The notes beneath the pieces were generated by a model that was given only the letters and a program-made list of their open reading frames with translations, was not told the DNA's origin and made no database searches. Both the position numbers and the translations under genes were made by a program. Below are positions 16,015 to 25,863 of a stretch of DNA of 64,000 nucleotides, piece by piece; the first letter of the stretch is position 1; every line of letters begins with the position of its first letter. The stretch is from Nocardia neocaledoniensis (GTDB lineage: Bacteria; Actinomycetota; Actinomycetes; Mycobacteriales; Mycobacteriaceae), in assembly GCF_003182135.1 (NCBI RefSeq), contig NZ_QGTL01000004.1, positions 682,001 through 746,000 on the forward strand. Direction: 5' to 3'.

Positions 16015-16348
16015 ACAGCTATCGCCTCCATCGCCGGCCCCTACCGTCACACCCTGTTCGACACGTCAACCCCGGACCCGCCGTCATCGCGCGCCGCGAT
16101 CCTGGCTCGCGAAGAGTACTGGCGCCGCGCACATGCCGACTGCGTCGCCGATTCTCCCATCTCTTCGCTCCAGCAGGCCCGTTTCGTGCTGACTGCGCAC
16201 GACGGGTGCGGTCCGCGCTGTCTGCAGCACCTCGCGGCCACGGCCTACAGCACCGGTTTGATCGAGGACATCTGACTCACCGACGCGCCGTGACACGACG
16301 ACACGTTGACGAACTTGTTGCAGAAGGATGATCCGCACCGCACGCCGT
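16015..16348. other. 334-bp gap; possible gene remnant on plus strand (about 16054-16275)
   Basis: No complete gene is called. A plus-strand frame ending at TGA 16273-16275 has a protein-like C-terminal sequence (segments ILAREEYWRRAHADC, SSLQQARFVLTAHDG and CLQHLAATAYS) but has no upstream ATG or GTG in frame near its apparent beginning. It could be a truncated gene or one using an unusual start. The rest is the promoter region of the XRE and ThrE genes. Confidence 0.3.
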
Positions 16349-16354
16349 TACGGT
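16349..16354 (+). promoter_or_regulatory. Putative -10 element (TACGGT), leaderless start of the ThrE-like gene
   Basis: TACGGT ends 6 nt before the ATG at 16361. No ribosome site is present. Confidence 0.4.
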
Positions 16355-16360
16355 CGACAT

Positions 16361-17797
16361 ATGAGTACGGACGCGATGGTGGACGGCGAGGAGCGCCCCA
16401 GCCTGTGGCACCGGTTGCGATTGCGCCGACCCTTCTTCATTCTGCCCGCCCAGCGCGCCACGGCCGACAACATCACGGCGGCGCCCGCGCCGCTGCGGCC
16501 GATCGACCTCAGCGACGACGCCGAGGTGTCGCAGGTGCTCGACCTGGCGGTGCGGGTCGGCGAGGTGGTGCTGGCCGCGGGCACGGGTGTCACCGACACC
16601 GAGGCGCAGGTGCGCTTCATCGCCTCCACCTACGGCCTGGACAAGTGCGATATCGACGTCACCTTCGACGCGATTCGTATCACGGCCGACCGCGGCACGC
16701 TGCTGCCGCCGGCCAGCGACATGCGGATCGTGAAGTACCGGTCCCTCGACTTCACCCGGCTGGCCGCCGTCGACCGGCTCACCCGCCTGATCCGCGCCTT
16801 CGTCGTCCCGGTCGATCAGGCGCACGCGGCGCTCGACGAGATCGTCTCCACCCGCCACCCGTATCCGCGCTGGGTGTCGACGGCGGGTTGGTCACTGCTG
16901 GCGGCGGCGATCGCGGTGCTGCTCGGCGGCGGCGCGGTCCTGGCGATCATCAGCTTCGCCACGACCGCGCTGATCGACGTGGTCAACCGGGCGCTGCATC
17001 AGCTCGGTCTGCCCATCTTCTTCCAGCACATGGTCGGCGGGGTGATCGCGGCCGCGCCCGCGATCGCGCTGTCGGCGTTCGACGAACACTGGCAGGCCGA
17101 CGCGGCCCTGATAGTCGCGGCCGGGATCACCGTGTTGCTCAGTGGGCAGCAGCTCGTCGGTTCCGTTCAGGACGCCATCACCGGCGCGCCGATCACCGCC
17201 GCGGCCCGCATGCTCGAAGTGGTGATGATGACCGGCGGCATCGTCGCGGGTATCGGCCTGGCCCTGCGGGTTTCGACGATGGTCGGGATCAAGGTGCCCG
17301 AGATCGCGGCCAGCGCCGGACGCGACACCGAGTATCTGGCGATCAAGGTCGCCGCCGGTGCCGTCGCCGCGATCGCCTTCGCGATGGCGTGTTACGCCGA
17401 GCGCAGGGCGTTGTTCGCCGCCGGGCTCAGCGGCGCGGCGGGCACCGTGGCCTTCCTCGTCGCCCAGGACATCGGGTTCGGGCCGGTCGTCGCCTCCGGC
17501 ATGGCGGCGACGCTGGTCGGCCTGGCCGGTGGTCTGATGGCGCGCCGCGCGCTCACGCCACCGCTGGTCGTCGCGGTCGCCGGTATCACGCCGCTGCTAC
17601 CGGGTCTGAAGGTGTACCGCGGTCTGTACGCGCTGCTCGAGGACGAGACGCTGCTCGGCTTCGGGCAGATCCTCGGCGCCTTCGGTGTGGGCTGCGCGCT
17701 CGCCGCCGGTGTCGTCCTCGGTGAGTGGTTCGACCGTCTGATCGCCCGTCGCGGTACGCCCCGCGACTTCGACCCGACCTACACGAGCGACCGGTGA
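16361..17797 (+). CDS. Threonine/serine exporter, ThrE family
   Basis: A 478-residue membrane protein. The N-terminal 165 residues form the soluble part of the family (LDLAVRVGEVVLAAGTGVTDTEAQVRFIASTYG, then DITFDAI-like strands). The remainder holds about ten hydrophobic helices, as in ThrE of Corynebacterium, which exports threonine and serine using proton motive force; the single chain fuses the ThrE and ThrE_2 halves. The ATG at 16361 was preferred over an upstream in-frame ATG at 16328 because a -10 element lies between them. It is convergent with the DUF5994 gene, one base apart. Confidence 0.88.
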   Translation: MSTDAMVDGEERPSLWHRLRLRRPFFILPAQRATADNITAAPAPLRPIDLSDDAEVSQVLDLAVRVGEVVLAAGTGVTDTEAQVRFIASTYGLDKCDIDVTFDAIRITADRGTLLPPASDMRIVKYRSLDFTRLAAVDRLTRLIRAFVVPVDQAHAALDEIVSTRHPYPRWVSTAGWSLLAAAIAVLLGGGAVLAIISFATTALIDVVNRALHQLGLPIFFQHMVGGVIAAAPAIALSAFDEHWQADAALIVAAGITVLLSGQQLVGSVQDAITGAPITAAARMLEVVMMTGGIVAGIGLALRVSTMVGIKVPEIAASAGRDTEYLAIKVAAGAVAAIAFAMACYAERRALFAAGLSGAAGTVAFLVAQDIGFGPVVASGMAATLVGLAGGLMARRALTPPLVVAVAGITPLLPGLKVYRGLYALLEDETLLGFGQILGAFGVGCALAAGVVLGEWFDRLIARRGTPRDFDPTYTSDR

Positions 17798-17798
17798 A

Positions 17799-18215
17799 CT
17801 AGGTCTGGACGAGGGTGCGTGGCCCGTCGGCGGCGGTGTCGGCGGGCGCGGGGTCCTGGATGCGTGGCTTGCCCGCGGCCCAGCGCATCTGGCTGCGGGC
17901 AGCGGCGGCCTCGGTCGCCGCGGGGATCACCAGCAGCGCCAGGGCGGCGTCGTTGCTGCCGACCAGGTGCATGATCTGCGAGACCTGGTCGGTGGCGCCG
18001 GATTCGAGGGCGTTCCAATCGAATCCGAGCCGGGCGAGCTTGCCGATCCGCGGCGCGACGGCCTGCACCAGCTGGTGCAGTTCGGTCATCGGCTGGTCGG
18101 TGCGCGGCCACCAGGCGCCGTCGATCGGGCCGGTGGTGGCCGTGCGATCACGCAGCATCAGCCGGATCGGCCCGGCCGCGTCGCGGCCGATGCTCGTGTC
18201 AGGTGATGTATTCAC
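17799..18215 (-). CDS. DUF5994 family protein
   Basis: About 138 residues. The segment IRLMLRDRTATTGPIDGAWWPRTDQ followed by ELHQLVQAVAPRIGKLARLGFDWNAL is the conserved core of DUF5994, an actinobacterial family of unknown function. The start was placed at GTG 18213-18215, which begins just before the conserved core and has AGAAAG upstream; the open frame continues to 18383 with a composition unlike a protein. The last 40 residues are less conserved and rich in Ala and Asp. No function can be assigned. Confidence 0.75.
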   Translation of the reverse strand: MNTSPDTSIGRDAAGPIRLMLRDRTATTGPIDGAWWPRTDQPMTELHQLVQAVAPRIGKLARLGFDWNALESGATDQVSQIMHLVGSNDAALALLVIPAATEAAAARSQMRWAAGKPRIQDPAPADTAADGPRTLVQT

Positions 18216-18430
18216 TGTGTCGGTGTTCTTTCTGAATTCCGGGGGCGCGGTCGACGAGACATCGACCGGCGCACGCCGTCCGTTTACGGACGGGCACTGG
18301 GTCTGGGTACCCACTCGACTGTGTCGGCACGCACACTCGAGCGGCGACATCAGGTGAGTGGAAGCGGTGGGGGTCTCCCGCACTGTCGTGGGTCACTCTA
18401 CGGACGCCCACCGACAGATCCACCGATCAA

Positions 18431-18469
18431 ACAAACAGGGCCCCGACCGGCGAACCGATCAGGGCCCTG
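18431..18469 (-). terminator. Terminator of tRNA-Ser
   Basis: CAGGGCCC (18436-18443) pairs with GGGCCCTG (18462-18469). On the minus strand it is followed by TTTGTTTG. It lies 4 nt beyond the 3' CCA of the tRNA. Confidence 0.75.
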
Positions 18470-18472
18470 CTG

Positions 18473-18560
18473 TGGCGGAGGATAGGGGATTTGAACCCCT
18501 GAGGGCGTTAACCCAACCCGCGTTCCAGGCGAGCGCCATAGGCCACTAGGCGAATCCTCC
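18473..18560 (-). tRNA. tRNA-Ser (anticodon GGA)
   Basis: An 88-nt class II tRNA with a 3' CCA encoded (18473-18475). The 7-bp acceptor stem pairs GGAGGAT with ATCCTCC. The anticodon stem CTCGC/GCGGG (one T-G pair) frames the loop CTGGAAC, with anticodon GGA. A long variable arm and the T arm GGGGTTCAAATCCCC are all visible. It reads UCC and UCU codons. It lies between the membrane-protein gene and a terminator, in the conserved scaffold that also holds the 4.5S RNA. Confidence 0.97.
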
Positions 18561-18626
18561 GTGGAGCAGCATAGCGGGTGGCAGGGGGCCGATGCCAAAC
18601 CGGCCCCCGGGCAGGCGCCCTACCAG

Positions 18627-19598
18627 CTACTTCTTCAGCGCGGCCAGGACCTTGCGGACCTGGTTCTCGCAGACGGTCTGCATGGCGGCCCGCTCGAAGC
18701 TGCCCATCTTGGAGACGTCCAGCTCCACCTTCACCGAGATGTTGCTGTCGTGGGCGGCCACGATGTAGGAGTAGTCGTTCGGCAGCGAGCTGTAGGTCTG
18801 CTGCTCGATCGCGTAGTAGGCCTCGGAACCGAGTCCGGTCACCGGGCCGTTCTCGTAGCCCTTGCCGGTGGTCTTGGTGTCGTAGCCCTTCCAGCGGGCG
18901 TAGTCGGATTCGCCGGTGCCGCTGGACTTGAACTCGACCTCGAGCGACAGGCTCGCCTCGTTGCCGGAGCGGCCCGACTCCTTGTTCTTGGCATCGCAGT
19001 CGTAGGAGCCGCCGCCGATGTACTCCGACGGGCCGCGCTCGGTGTGCGTGGTGGTCTCGCGGGTGGTCGACCACTGGTTGAGCACGGTCAGGTCCACCAG
19101 GTCGCAGGCGTTGATGCCGTCCTTGAAGGCGTAGTCGCCCGCCCACTCGGACGAATCGGGGCCGAACGGGTTGGGGTCGTCCTCGGTGCTGTTGACCAGC
19201 ACGACCAGCCCGAGGATCAGCACCGCGACCACGGCGATCGAGCCGCCGACGATCCACCAGACCACCTTGTTGCCCGAGGACGGCGGCCGGGGCGGCGCGC
19301 CCCACTGCTGCTGGGGCGGCATCGCCGCGTAGGGCTGGGGCTGTGGTTGCGGCTGCGCGTAGTAGTTCGGCGGCGGCGTGCCGCCGGCCTGGGCATAGGG
19401 GTTGACCTGCTGGTACGGGACACTCGTCGACGGATACTGGGCGGGCGGGGCGGTGTAGCCGCCGCCGATGTCGCCGCGCAGTACGGTCGGATCGGCCTGA
19501 GCCGGGGTGGCATCGGCACTCGGGCGTTCCCACCACTGCACCGTGGGATCGGACGGCGGGACACCATCGCCGGGCGGCTGCGTATTCGGACCGGTCAC
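18627..19598 (-). CDS. Single-pass membrane protein with proline-rich N-terminus (position of Rv3723/LucA)
   Basis: A 323-residue protein. Residues 1-105 are Pro/Gln/Tyr-rich, with PQPQPQP and QQQWGAPPRPP runs. Residues about 112-134 form one membrane helix, and residues 135-323 form an extracytoplasmic domain with cysteine-containing segments (INACDLVDLTVLNQW and GGSYDCDA) resembling DUF3558-like lipoprotein domains. GTG start. It lies upstream of tRNA-Ser in the same direction. In M. tuberculosis I recall the membrane protein Rv3723 (LucA, a coordinator of Mce lipid import) at this position in the conserved block; equivalence here is inferred from gene order only. Confidence 0.7.
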   Translation of the reverse strand: MTGPNTQPPGDGVPPSDPTVQWWERPSADATPAQADPTVLRGDIGGGYTAPPAQYPSTSVPYQQVNPYAQAGGTPPPNYYAQPQPQPQPYAAMPPQQQWGAPPRPPSSGNKVVWWIVGGSIAVVAVLILGLVVLVNSTEDDPNPFGPDSSEWAGDYAFKDGINACDLVDLTVLNQWSTTRETTTHTERGPSEYIGGGSYDCDAKNKESGRSGNEASLSLEVEFKSSGTGESDYARWKGYDTKTTGKGYENGPVTGLGSEAYYAIEQQTYSSLPNDYSYIVAAHDSNISVKVELDVSKMGSFERAAMQTVCENQVRKVLAALKK

Positions 19599-19752
19599 GC
19601 GCGGAAACCCCTACTTCCGAGTCGTGGGGATTCCCCCTGGCGTCTTTGTCGCACCGATCGTAGCCAGCCCGCCGCGATCCCGGGCACCGACCGTCCAGCT
19701 GCCTACACTGGATCCCCGGCCGCCGGTCGCGGTCTCAGCCGAGCGAGAGTGG

Positions 19753-20337
19753 GTGGAACACATCGTGGGCGCGGCGCGAACTCCCAGGGCGAGATGGATC
19801 GAGGAGGGCCTGCAGGTGCTGGCCGCCGACGGTGTCGACGCCGTGCGGGTGGAGGTGCTCGCCAAGCGGATCGGTGTCACCAAGGGCGGGTTCTACGGCT
19901 ACTTCGCCGACCGAGACGCGCTGCTGCTCGCGCTGCTCGACACGTGGGAGAGCGAAGCCGTGGACCAGGTGCTCGCGCAGGTCGAGCACTTCGACGAGGA
20001 CCCCAAGACCAAGGCCAGGCTGGCCGGTCTGCTCACCTTCTCCAGCAACCGGCTGCTGCCCATCGACCTCGCCATCCGGGCCTGGGCGCGCCGCGACGAG
20101 GCGGTCGCCGAGCGGCTGCGGCGCGTCGACAACCGTCGAATGGCGTTGCTGCGCGAGACGATCGGCGAATTCTGCGATGATCCCGACGAGGTCGAGGCCC
20201 GCAGCCTGCTCGCGTTCTGCGCGGTGATCGGCGGGCACTTCCTCGCCGCCGATCACGAGGGCCGCACCCGCCTCGAAGTTCTCACCAAGGCCGCCGACCT
20301 GCTGTTCGCGCCCCCCGATCGCCAGTCGCTCCGGTAG
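19753..20337 (+). CDS. TetR/AcrR family transcriptional regulator
   Basis: About 194 residues. The TetR helix-turn-helix occupies about residues 12-55 (VEVLAKRIGVTKGGFYGYFADRDALL). The C-terminal domain is helical with no recognised ligand motif. Start GTG 19753-19755; the open frame runs back to 19507 but that part is antisense to the preceding gene's start and has no coding character. A -10-like TACACT lies at 19704-19709. It is divergent from the membrane-protein gene and is followed at once by the 4.5S RNA gene. Confidence 0.85.
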   Translation: MEHIVGAARTPRARWIEEGLQVLAADGVDAVRVEVLAKRIGVTKGGFYGYFADRDALLLALLDTWESEAVDQVLAQVEHFDEDPKTKARLAGLLTFSSNRLLPIDLAIRAWARRDEAVAERLRRVDNRRMALLRETIGEFCDDPDEVEARSLLAFCAVIGGHFLAADHEGRTRLEVLTKAADLLFAPPDRQSLR

Positions 20338-20341
20338 CCGC

Positions 20342-20347
20342 TACACT
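20342..20347 (+). promoter_or_regulatory. -10 element of the 4.5S RNA gene
   Basis: TACACT ends 7 nt before the first paired base of the RNA (20355), right after the TetR stop codon. A good -35 is not obvious. Confidence 0.5.
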
Positions 20348-20354
20348 GGCCGAC

Positions 20355-20442
20355 GGATCCCGCGCGGCGCGCATCCTGTGAACTCCCCCAGGGCCGGAAG
20401 GCAGCAAGGGTCAACGGGCTCTGCCGGGTGCGCGGGGTCCCC
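20355..20442 (+). ncRNA. ffs: Signal recognition particle RNA (4.5S, small bacterial type)
   Basis: The 5' GGATCCCGCGC pairs with the 3' GCGCGGGGTCC. The apical part carries the strongly conserved SRP domain IV: GTGAACTCCCCCAGGGCCGG, then AAGGCAGCAAGGGT. The RNA binds Ffh and directs co-translational targeting of membrane proteins. No Alu domain is present. It lies between a TetR gene and the aminotransferase gene. Confidence 0.95.
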
Positions 20443-20461
20443 TTAATTCTCTGGGGACCCC
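20434..20461 (+). terminator. Hairpin at the 3' end of the 4.5S RNA
   Basis: GGGGTCCCC (20434-20442) pairs perfectly with GGGGACCCC (20453-20461) around the 10-nt AT-rich loop TTAATTCTCT. The stem shares its left arm with the mature RNA end, so it may act in termination or processing. No T tract. Confidence 0.55.
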
Positions 20462-20550
20462 CGCCGGATCGTTCCGCCTACGCACCTTCGCAGTGTGCGA
20501 GCCGCATCCGGCCCCGGATACCCCACCGATACCGAGCAACCGCCGGGTAA

Positions 20551-21888
<1,338 letters not shown>

Positions 21889-21896
21889 GCACACCG

Positions 21897-21930
21897 GCCG
21901 GGCGCGTACTCAGGGTGCGCGCCCGGCTTC
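21897..21930. terminator. Bidirectional terminator between aminotransferase and methyltransferase genes
   Basis: GCCGGGCGCG (21897-21906) pairs with CGCGCCCGGC (21918-21927), a 10-bp perfect stem followed by TTC, between convergent genes. Confidence 0.75.
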
Positions 21931-21933
21931 GGC

Positions 21934-22752
21934 TCACTCCGGCTTGTGCGCGAGGACGCCGAACATGGTGACCGAGATGTGGACGTCACCGCGGTCGGCG
22001 CCCGTCTGCAGGTCGGCGAGGAGCTGATCGCGGTCGGCGGCGGTGATCACCCCGCGCAGCACGGCCAGCTCGGCGATCCGGCTGACCAGCGCACCGGCCC
22101 CCACCCGGCGGTCCTGCACCAGCGCGTGCGAGCCGATCTCGTCGACGACGAGCCCGGCGGAACTGAGCTGACCGGCCAGCTTGCGGCCGGCGAGCGGATT
22201 GGTGGTCGAGGAGATCAGCGTGTCGACGACGGCGCCGGCCACCCGGGGATCGCCCGGGTGCACGATCGCGGTCGCCCAGTCGCTGTCGACGACGACCACG
22301 CGGCCGCCGGGACGCAACACCCTGGCGATCTCGGCGGCGGCGCGCGCGGGCGCGGTCAGGTGCTGGAACACCCGTTCGCACAGCACCGCGTCGAAGGAAT
22401 CGGCGCCGAAGGGCAGGCCGTAGGCGTCGCCGGTGGCGAAGGTCGCGGTCGAGCCGCGCTCCTTCGCCCTGCGCTGCGCCGAGGCGAGCAGGTTCATGTC
22501 GGGTTCGACGCCGACGGCGGTGCCGGTCGGGCCGACCGCGTCGGCGAAGACGAACACCTCCGATCCGGTTCCCGAGCCGACGTCGAGCGCGCGCTCACCG
22601 GGCCGCAGCCCGAGCGCGTCGTGGCTCCAGGCCCGTAGCCTGCGCATTCCCGGTTGGGTGACCTCCAGGTCGTGGGCGTCGATCAGTTGGTCCTTGCCCG
22701 CTTGATCGAAGCGGTCAGGGCGAGGGGTGTAGTCGGTCATACTTACCGCCAT
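21934..22752 (-). CDS. SAM-dependent methyltransferase (class I)
   Basis: About 272 residues. Motif I ALDVGSGTGSEV, the acidic residue VGVEPD after beta-2, DAYGLPFGADSFDAVLCERV (motifs around beta-4) and LRPGGRVVVVDSDWATAI (post-motif III) give a UbiE/MenG-like class I methyltransferase. The substrate is not evident. Three possible starts lie close together (22776, 22752, 22740); ATG 22752 was chosen because GAGG lies eight nt upstream. It is divergent from an HhH-GPD protein, with starts about 65 bp apart. Confidence 0.85.
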   Translation of the reverse strand: MAVSMTDYTPRPDRFDQAGKDQLIDAHDLEVTQPGMRRLRAWSHDALGLRPGERALDVGSGTGSEVFVFADAVGPTGTAVGVEPDMNLLASAQRRAKERGSTATFATGDAYGLPFGADSFDAVLCERVFQHLTAPARAAAEIARVLRPGGRVVVVDSDWATAIVHPGDPRVAGAVVDTLISSTTNPLAGRKLAGQLSSAGLVVDEIGSHALVQDRRVGAGALVSRIAELAVLRGVITAADRDQLLADLQTGADRGDVHISVTMFGVLAHKPE

Positions 22753-22816
22753 CGTGGGGGCCTCTGTGCTTGGCATGAAATCAGAGGCTAGTGGTGAAAT
22801 GTGTCACGATGAATGT

Positions 22817-23395
22817 ATGACTCGTACGCTGTGTCTGGCACAGGACGCCGAGGCCGACGAACTCCTCAGCACCGATGATTTCGCGTTGCTGCTCGGCATG
22901 CTGCTCGATCAGCAGTATCCGATGGAGCACGCGTTTCGCGGACCGCGCAAACTCGCCGAGCGTATGGGCGGTTTCGATCTGCGCCGCATCGCCGAGGCCG
23001 ACCCGGCCGAATTCGAAGAACTCGCCGCCACGCCACCGGCCATCCACCGGTACGGGCGCTCGATGGCGCGCCGAGCCCAGGCGCTGGCTCAGTACGTCAT
23101 CGAGCACTACGACGGCGTCCCGGCCGAGATCTGGACCAGGGGCGATCCCGACGGGAAAGAGGTGCTGCGCCGGTTGCAGGACCTGCCCGGATTCGGCGCG
23201 CAGAAGGCGAAGATCTTCCTCGCGCTGCTCGGAAAACAGCGCGGCGTGCAGCCCGACGGGTGGCGCAAGGCGGCCGGTTCCTACGGCGACGAAGGGTCGC
23301 GGCGGTCGGTCGCCGATGTCGTCGACGCCGAAACGCTGTCCGAAGTAAGGGAATTCAAGAAACAGGCCAAGGCCGCGGCGAAGGCCGCCGGATGA
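22817..23395 (+). CDS. HhH-GPD type base-excision DNA repair protein
   Basis: 192 residues. The N-terminal helical segment DDFALLLGMLLDQQYPMEHAF and the helix-hairpin-helix LPGFGAQKAKIFLALLGKQ are characteristic of a compact actinobacterial HhH-GPD family. No C-terminal 4Fe-4S cysteines are present. The catalytic Asp of typical members is not certain from the visible motif, so activity is unproven. CACGAT ends 6 nt before the ATG at 22817, a possible leaderless start; the open frame to 22754 was rejected for lack of coding character. Confidence 0.85.
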   Translation: MTRTLCLAQDAEADELLSTDDFALLLGMLLDQQYPMEHAFRGPRKLAERMGGFDLRRIAEADPAEFEELAATPPAIHRYGRSMARRAQALAQYVIEHYDGVPAEIWTRGDPDGKEVLRRLQDLPGFGAQKAKIFLALLGKQRGVQPDGWRKAAGSYGDEGSRRSVADVVDAETLSEVREFKKQAKAAAKAAG

Positions 23396-23500
23396 ATTCC
23401 TAGTTACGATCTGGCTGCTTTTTTCCCTCGTCATCGGCGCTGATCTGCCCGAAGCTTTCGTCTCGGATCAGCTTCACCGAGATGAGGGATTGGCAGTTTT

Positions 23501-24199
23501 ATGAAGATGCGAAAGTTCGCCGTGGTCGCGGCGCTGTTGACCGTGGCTACCGGCGTGACTGCCGGTACCGTGCACGCCCAGGCGCCGGAAGAGGTCGCCC
23601 CGATCAATTACAAGGCCGAGGTCGTCGACGGTTCGAAGTCGGTCATCACCACCGATGCCGGCTCCCTGGTCGTCGAAGACGGTGTGTTCAAGATCAAGGC
23701 CGCCAACGGCGCCACCGTCGCCGGCACCCCGCTGTCGTTCCGTCTCGACGACTACGAGCTCCCGATCGCCGCGGAGATCTCCGGCAACAAGGCCGTGCTG
23801 ACCCCGCAGCTCGACCCCGCCAAGGCTGTTTACAAGCCCGTCGCCCTGCCGTACGAGGACAAGGCTCCCTGGAAGACGGAGTACGAGCGTGAGCAGGCGG
23901 CGTGGTCGCGTCTGACCTCGACCATCTCGCTCGGCGCCTCGATCGGCACCCTCGCGGGCGGCCTCGGTGGCGCGGCCATCGGCTGCATCGCCGGTGCCGC
24001 CGCCGGTCTGGTCGCGACGGGTGTCCTGCTGGCCCTGTTCGGTGCCGGCCCGATCGCCGGTTGCGTCGTCGGTGCCACCACGATCGGCGCACTGGGCGTG
24101 ATCCTGGGCCAGATCTTCGTGACCGCTCCGGTCGCGATCGCTGCCGCGGTGCAGTACTTCACCACGATCAACCAGCCCTTCACCCCGCCCGCCAAGTAA
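23501..24199 (+). CDS. Exported protein with C-terminal glycine/alanine-rich membrane region, hypothetical
   Basis: 232 residues. A Sec signal peptide occupies residues 1-27 (KFAVVAALLTVATGVTAGTV, cleavage near AHA-QAP). A domain of about 110 residues rich in beta strands follows. A C-terminal stretch (about 145-220) of small hydrophobic residues with Gly-Gly-x-Gly-Gly spacing could form two or three helices. The general plan is frequent among Nocardia exported proteins, but I do not recognise a named family. ATG start. Followed by a strong terminator. Confidence 0.7.
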   Translation: MKMRKFAVVAALLTVATGVTAGTVHAQAPEEVAPINYKAEVVDGSKSVITTDAGSLVVEDGVFKIKAANGATVAGTPLSFRLDDYELPIAAEISGNKAVLTPQLDPAKAVYKPVALPYEDKAPWKTEYEREQAAWSRLTSTISLGASIGTLAGGLGGAAIGCIAGAAAGLVATGVLLALFGAGPIAGCVVGATTIGALGVILGQIFVTAPVAIAAAVQYFTTINQPFTPPAK

Positions 24200-24215
24200 C
24201 AACCGCGGGATCGCG

Positions 24216-24253
24216 AGCGCCCCAGCCGGGTCAACCCGGGTGGGGCGCTTTCG
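24216..24253 (+). terminator. Intrinsic terminator after the exported protein gene
   Basis: AGCGCCCCA/TGGGGCGCT (24216-24224 and 24241-24249) and CCGGGT/ACCCGG (24226-24231 and 24234-24239) form a long stem with one internal mismatch, followed by TTTC. Confidence 0.85.
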
Positions 24254-24546
24254 CGCCCCCTGGACGGCTGCGCTGACCTGCGGAAATGATGTGCCGCTCG
24301 GCACAATCCGCCGGTTCGGCTTGTTGGGGGAGTGGATTCGGTGTTAACTTGATTGTTATGTCCGGCAACCATCTCAGCGCGAAGCGAGTCACTTATGTGA
24401 CCGCCGCTCTGGGCTTGCGTCTGCCGTTGACGCGCGAACTGTGTCGTTCCTGATGCCGCAGCTGAGCCGTTCCGGCTCGCGGAGCTGCCACGCCACACGT
24501 GTCGGCAATCTCGTTGGGACAACGGGATTTCAGCAAGGAACTGCAT
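24254..24546 (+). promoter_or_regulatory. Promoter and about 190-nt leader of the ROK regulator gene
   Basis: TTGTTG (24321-24326), a 17-bp spacer and TTAACT (24344-24349) form a plausible promoter. The transcript would then have a leader of about 190 nt containing the inverted repeat GTCAC-TTAT-GTGAC (24388-24401). No protein-coding frame in the leader looks convincing. Confidence 0.4.
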
Positions 24547-25833
24547 ATGTCTACTCCCATCATCGAACGTCCCGGCACGCGGACGGTTACCGGTCGTCCG
24601 CGCGTTTCCCGCCCCGTCGTCGCCCCTGAACTGCGGCGCAGCGACAACCCCGCGGCCGCCGTGCTGCGCACCGCGGTCTCCGGTCCGGTGTCGCGCGACA
24701 ATGCCGCCCGGGCAACGGGATTGAGCATTGCCACCGTGAATCGCCAAGTGGCCGCGCTGCTTTCGGCCGGGCTGCTGCGCGAGCGCCCCGACCTCACCGC
24801 CGCCGGCGCGGTCGGCAGGCCGCGGGTGCCGTTCGAGATCGACCACGAGGCCTATCTGACGCTGGGCATCCACGTCGGCGCCGCCGCGACCAAGATCGTC
24901 GCCGCCGATCTGCGCGGCCGCATCCTCGGCGGGCTCGCCATCGCCACCCCGCAGACCGGCCAGGAATTCGCGGTCACCACCGTCGCCCGCAGCGCCAAGG
25001 CGTTCCTGCAGCGCTGGCATCGGCGCACGCCGCTGTGGGCGGGCGTTGCCATCGGCGGGCGGGTCGACCCGCACACCGGCGTCGTCGACCATCCCAAACT
25101 GGAGTGGCAGGGCGCGCCGATCGGGCAGGTGCTCGGTGATGTGCTCGAGCTGCCGGTCTCGGTCGCGCCGCACGTCGAGGCCATGGCTGCCTCGGAGCTG
25201 CTGCTGCCGACCTTCGACGCGCGCAGGCCCGAACCCGCCGCTGACCTGCCGAGCGACCAGCCCGGCAGCAGCCTCTACTTCTACGTCCGCGAGACCGCGG
25301 GTATCGCCGTGACCCTGGACGGTCGCGTGCACACGCCGAGCAACGGCCCCGGTTCCATCGCGCACCTGCCCACCGGCTCGGACGTGCAGTGCGGCTGCGG
25401 CAGGCGCGGTTGCTTGGAAGTGACCGTCGGCGACCGGGCTCTGCAGGCCCGCGCGGTGGGTCGCGGGATCATCCCGGCCCACAACGGCACCGGCGGCACC
25501 ACCATCGCCGACCTGTACCGGGCCGCCGAGTCCGGCTCGGCCGGTGCGCGGGAGCTGCTCGCCGAGCGGGCGACCATGCTCGGCCAGACCGTCGCCCTGG
25601 TCCGCGACATGCTCAACCCCGACCGCGTCGTCCTCGGCGGCCAGGCCTTCACCGGCTACCGGCCCGCCCTGCCGCACGTGGCCAGGGCATTCCAGCAGAG
25701 CACCCAGTTGCCGCCCACCGATATCCGGATCAGCGGGTTCGGCGGCAAGGTCCAGGAGTTCGCCGCCGTCGTCACCTCGCTCAGCGCCCTCTACGCCGAC
25801 CCGCTCGCGGCGGTCCGGCGCATCGGCGGGTAA
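24547..25833 (+). CDS. ROK family transcriptional regulator (Rv0485-like)
   Basis: 428 residues. The N-terminal winged helix-turn-helix spans about residues 40-80 (SRDNAARATGLSIATVNRQV). The ROK sugar-kinase-like domain follows, with a GVAIGGRVDPHTGVV segment, the zinc motif CGCGRRGCLE and the C-terminal VVLGGQAF. The N-terminal extension and overall length match Rv0485 of M. tuberculosis, a ROK regulator of a PE/PPE pair. ATG 24547 has AAGGAA six nt upstream; the in-frame ATG at 24499 has no ribosome site. Sugar ligand and target genes are unknown. Confidence 0.88.
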   Translation: MSTPIIERPGTRTVTGRPRVSRPVVAPELRRSDNPAAAVLRTAVSGPVSRDNAARATGLSIATVNRQVAALLSAGLLRERPDLTAAGAVGRPRVPFEIDHEAYLTLGIHVGAAATKIVAADLRGRILGGLAIATPQTGQEFAVTTVARSAKAFLQRWHRRTPLWAGVAIGGRVDPHTGVVDHPKLEWQGAPIGQVLGDVLELPVSVAPHVEAMAASELLLPTFDARRPEPAADLPSDQPGSSLYFYVRETAGIAVTLDGRVHTPSNGPGSIAHLPTGSDVQCGCGRRGCLEVTVGDRALQARAVGRGIIPAHNGTGGTTIADLYRAAESGSAGARELLAERATMLGQTVALVRDMLNPDRVVLGGQAFTGYRPALPHVARAFQQSTQLPPTDIRISGFGGKVQEFAAVVTSLSALYADPLAAVRRIGG

Positions 25834-25863
25834 GAATCCGCCGCCGGGCGACACCAACAGTGC

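Noticed and set aside
18216..18430. N-terminal extension of the DUF5994 protein to 18383
   Set aside because: The extra residues lack the conserved core's character and include scattered Cys, Arg and Pro typical of non-coding GC-rich DNA; the GTG at 18213-18215 begins just before the conserved part.
23415..23426. A T6 run after the HhH-GPD gene as an intrinsic terminator
   Set aside because: No stable stem precedes the T run on either strand; it may just be part of the next gene's promoter region.
24360..24546. The long leader of the ROK regulator as a riboswitch
   Set aside because: No known riboswitch core could be recognised; only one short inverted repeat is visible.
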